From positions 1 to 6,631 of the forward strand of contig JAFEEV010000311.1 in the NCBI GenBank assembly GCA_018240935.1: 6,631 bases of DNA, in the 5' to 3' direction. The first letter of the stretch is position 1; the number at the start of each line of letters is the position of its first letter. The position numbers and the translations under genes were made by a program. The notes beneath the pieces were generated by a model. That model made no database searches and was not told the DNA's origin. It saw only the letters and a program-made list of their open reading frames with translations. Source of the stretch: Pseudomonadota bacterium. GTDB lineage: Bacteria > Pseudomonadota > Gammaproteobacteria > Burkholderiales > Nitrosomonadaceae. This document shows, one piece after another, positions 5,619-6,631 of the stretch.

Positions 5619-5966
5619 ATGCCAAAATTACGCCTCAGAATCACCAAACAAAGAACACAGAAAACCCCGCTGCAAACATACAACTTATTAAAAGAAATCT
5701 GTGCGTTTGCACAAGAAAAAATCAATCGGATACTCGATAACGATGTATTGCCTTTGATTATCGCCCCATCCATTTTTATCATTTTTGCAGGTCTGGAATG
5801 GTGGCGCTGGTATCTGGAAATACCGACGCCCATTCCGCTTCTCTTAACCGCTATCGCATTGGGTTTAGGCGCATATTGTTTTTATAAGCTGTTGGGGTAT
5901 AGAAGAAAGGAAGATCTGCAGAAAGACTTACAGTCGGTTCTCAATCGGCACCCGGAATTGCATTGA
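5619..5966 (+). CDS. Small two-helix membrane protein, function unknown
   Basis: A 115-residue protein that I do not recognise. The N-terminal 40 residues are strongly basic at first (KLRLRITKQRTQK) and then amphipathic (LLKEICAFAQEKINRIL). Two hydrophobic segments follow, about 43-62 (starting VLPLIIAPSIFIIF, ending in an EWWRW aromatic cluster) and 71-92 (PIPLLLTAIALGLGAYCFYKLL), joined by a short proline-rich turn. A charged tail of about 23 residues follows (YRRKEDLQKDLQSVLNRHPELH). Both ends are probably cytoplasmic by the positive-inside rule. The two-helix hairpin with a charged tail resembles the membrane anchors that precede NERD or other nuclease domains in larger proteins, so this could be a free-standing or truncated anchor, but that is speculation. 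There is no Shine-Dalgarno and no alternative in-frame start before helix 1. It appears monocistronic, followed by a MITE-like element. Confidence 0.7.
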   Translation: MPKLRLRITKQRTQKTPLQTYNLLKEICAFAQEKINRILDNDVLPLIIAPSIFIIFAGLEWWRWYLEIPTPIPLLLTAIALGLGAYCFYKLLGYRRKEDLQKDLQSVLNRHPELH

Positions 5967-6009
5967 TAGTGTCAAAAACCGAATAAATGCAACGGGTGTT
6001 CGCGCTTCA

Positions 6010-6025
6010 TATCAGTAAACTGATA
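6010..6025. repeat. 16-bp palindrome TATCAGT-AA-ACTGATA
   Basis: Seven-base arms flank AA between the 115-residue gene and the MITE-like element. The two-base centre is too short for a stable RNA hairpin with this stem, so if functional it is more likely a protein-binding site. No matching regulator is recognised. Confidence 0.35.
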
Positions 6026-6052
6026 GCATTGCGCCATTCCTTCCCAGAGCTT

Positions 6053-6202
6053 CCTAGAGAAGCTCTGAAAAAGGTAGCGAGCGACGGTCAGGCAAGGCGA
6101 AATCAGAAGAAAAAGCGCAGTTTACAAGATGTAAATGAGCATTTTGAGTCTGATTTCAACACAGCATGATCAAGCGCAGTAGTTTTTCTGAGCTTCCCTA
6201 GA
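6053..6202. repeat. 6-bp direct repeats CCTAGA flanking the MITE-like element
   Basis: CCTAGA occurs at 6053-6058 and 6197-6202, directly abutting the terminal inverted repeats, as expected of a target-site duplication; a 4-5 bp duplication containing the palindrome CTAG is equally possible. The left flank also reads AGAGCTTC (6046-6053), which matches the element's own right end. Left junction and right junction therefore share GAGCTTC(C)CTAGAGAA with one base inserted or lost. This could mean a second element once lay immediately to the left. Confidence 0.5.
6059..6196. mobile_element. 138-bp palindromic MITE-like element
   Basis: Terminal inverted repeats GAAGCTCTGAAAAA (6059-6072) and TTTTTCTGAGCTTC (6183-6196) match at 13 of 14 positions. 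The interior is symmetric about the same centre: GAAATCAGA (6099-6107) pairs with TCTGATTTC (6149-6157), and TTTACA (6121-6126) pairs with TGTAAA (6130-6135) across AGA. The whole unit can therefore fold into one long, interrupted hairpin. It has no transposase gene and would need one supplied in trans. I recall near-identical sequences, giving spurious ORFs that end HFESDFNTA, dispersed in Nitrosomonas and other proteobacterial genomes. The transposase family is not determined. An apparent ORF at 5987-6169 is largely this element read in one frame. Confidence 0.75.
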
Positions 6203-6215
6203 GAAAGATTACAGA

Positions 6216-6584
6216 ATGCCCGTTAAAGTGTATTACAACAGTGCCTGCCCGGTTTGCAATGCAGGAATAAAAGATCAACGCCAGCGCATGGCGCAGTGCG
6301 GAATTGACGATGTCGAATGGGTGGATGTGCACGGCAGCCCGGGAGCAGCATCGGAAACCGGCCATTCACTGGAACAGGTGCGTGAGCGGTTGCATATCAA
6401 AGACGGCAATGGCAAATTGCATATTGGCCTCGATGCATTTATTCATCTTTGGCAAAAAACCCCGCAGCAACGCTGGCTGGCAAGGTTGCTGCAACTACCG
6501 GTCATCGGATCACTCGCGCATCATACTTATAACGGTTTTGCGCGGCTGCTTTATCGCTGGAACCGGGTATTAAAACACTGGTAA
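6216..6584 (+). CDS. DCC-family (DUF393) thiol-disulfide oxidoreductase-like protein
   Basis: A 122-residue soluble protein of the DCC/DUF393 family, small thioredoxin-fold-like proteins named after their N-terminal motif and presumed, on little experimental evidence, to be thiol-disulfide oxidoreductases. Seen here are VKVYYNSACPVCNAGI with Cys11 and Cys14 forming a CxxC; VEWVDVHGSP, matching the family's second strand and following Asp; KDGNGKLHIGLDAFIHLW in the place of the usual G..A...LW motif; and a C-terminal LLQLPVIGSLAHHTYNGFARLLYRW, matching the family's closing helix with its basic, aromatic residues. Length is normal. There is no signal peptide, so the protein is cytoplasmic. The ATG at 6216 has only a weak purine-rich site (GAGAAAGA, 6201-6208), partly made of the MITE flank; I see no clear promoter between the element and the gene. 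Confidence 0.9.
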   Translation: MPVKVYYNSACPVCNAGIKDQRQRMAQCGIDDVEWVDVHGSPGAASETGHSLEQVRERLHIKDGNGKLHIGLDAFIHLWQKTPQQRWLARLLQLPVIGSLAHHTYNGFARLLYRWNRVLKHW

Positions 6585-6631
6585 TTTCCTCGCCCGCCAT
6601 TTGCGCCGGAAATTTTCCGCGCTAGATCAGC

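Noticed and set aside
5582..5833. An 83-codon minus-strand ORF opposite the orphan membrane protein
   Set aside because: It runs through the promoter and inverted-repeat region, has no recognisable domain, and the plus-strand frame has coherent membrane helices.
5987..6169. A 60-codon plus-strand ORF ending HFESDFNTA
   Set aside because: Its second half is the MITE-like element read in one frame, and it has no ribosome binding site. The recurring peptide reflects the dispersed repeat, not a conserved protein.
6603..6622. Near-palindrome GCGCCGGAAA/TTTTCCGCGC after the DCC gene as a terminator
   Set aside because: It has a mismatch and a G-U pair, almost no loop and no T-run, and the window ends nine bases later.
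1..6631. CRISPR array, tRNA/rRNA, phage, toxin-antitoxin or defence cassette
   Set aside because: No regularly spaced repeats, no tRNA-like cloverleaf and no recognisable defence or phage domains were seen on either strand.

Overview
The window looks like a chromosomal segment of a betaproteobacterium. The closest fit I can recall is an ammonia oxidiser of the Nitrosomonas type. The reasons are the CcmA/B/C sequences, the base composition (moderate and fairly AT-rich between genes, not computed), and a dispersed short palindromic repeat of a kind I remember from such genomes. The taxonomic call is inference from memory, not from a search.

Layout. Positions 1-1964, minus strand: the start of a cytochrome c maturation (System I) operon in the order ccmA-ccmB-ccmC. 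ccmC runs off the left edge after 192 codons. ccmA and ccmB are one base apart, while ccmB and ccmC are separated by an unusually long 111-base gap. Positions 1965-2134: a divergent intergenic region with a candidate promoter on each strand and a short dyad in each. Positions 2135-5231, plus strand: a two-component system. It consists of an 817-residue membrane histidine kinase (periplasmic dCache-like sensor, two tandem GAF-like modules, HisKA_3 and HATPase_c) and an overlapping NarL/FixJ-family response regulator. The kinase start is best placed at a TTG at 2135 behind a strong AAGGAG.

Positions 5190-5618 hold a weakly supported minus-strand ORF that overlaps the tail of the response regulator gene, followed by about 160 non-coding bases rich in inverted repeats. 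Positions 5619-5966 encode an orphan 115-residue protein with two predicted membrane helices. Positions 6053-6202 hold a 138-bp palindromic MITE-like element with 13/14 terminal inverted repeats and 6-bp flanking direct repeats; it explains an apparent 60-codon ORF. Positions 6216-6584 encode a small DCC-family (DUF393) protein with a CPVC motif, starting 13 bases after the element's right-hand direct repeat.

How the genes may work together. CcmA and CcmB form the ABC part of the machinery that frees haem-loaded CcmE, and CcmC loads haem onto CcmE; the product is periplasmic c-type cytochromes. The kinase/regulator pair is transcribed divergently from this operon and may respond to a periplasmic signal. 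Cysteines repeated in both GAF-like modules, and a Cys pair in the periplasmic domain, make a redox input possible. Control of ccm by this pair is only a hypothesis based on position. I see no phage, CRISPR, RNA gene or defence system here. The least explained parts are the structured intergenic stretch 5471-5591, the orphan membrane protein and the MITE.
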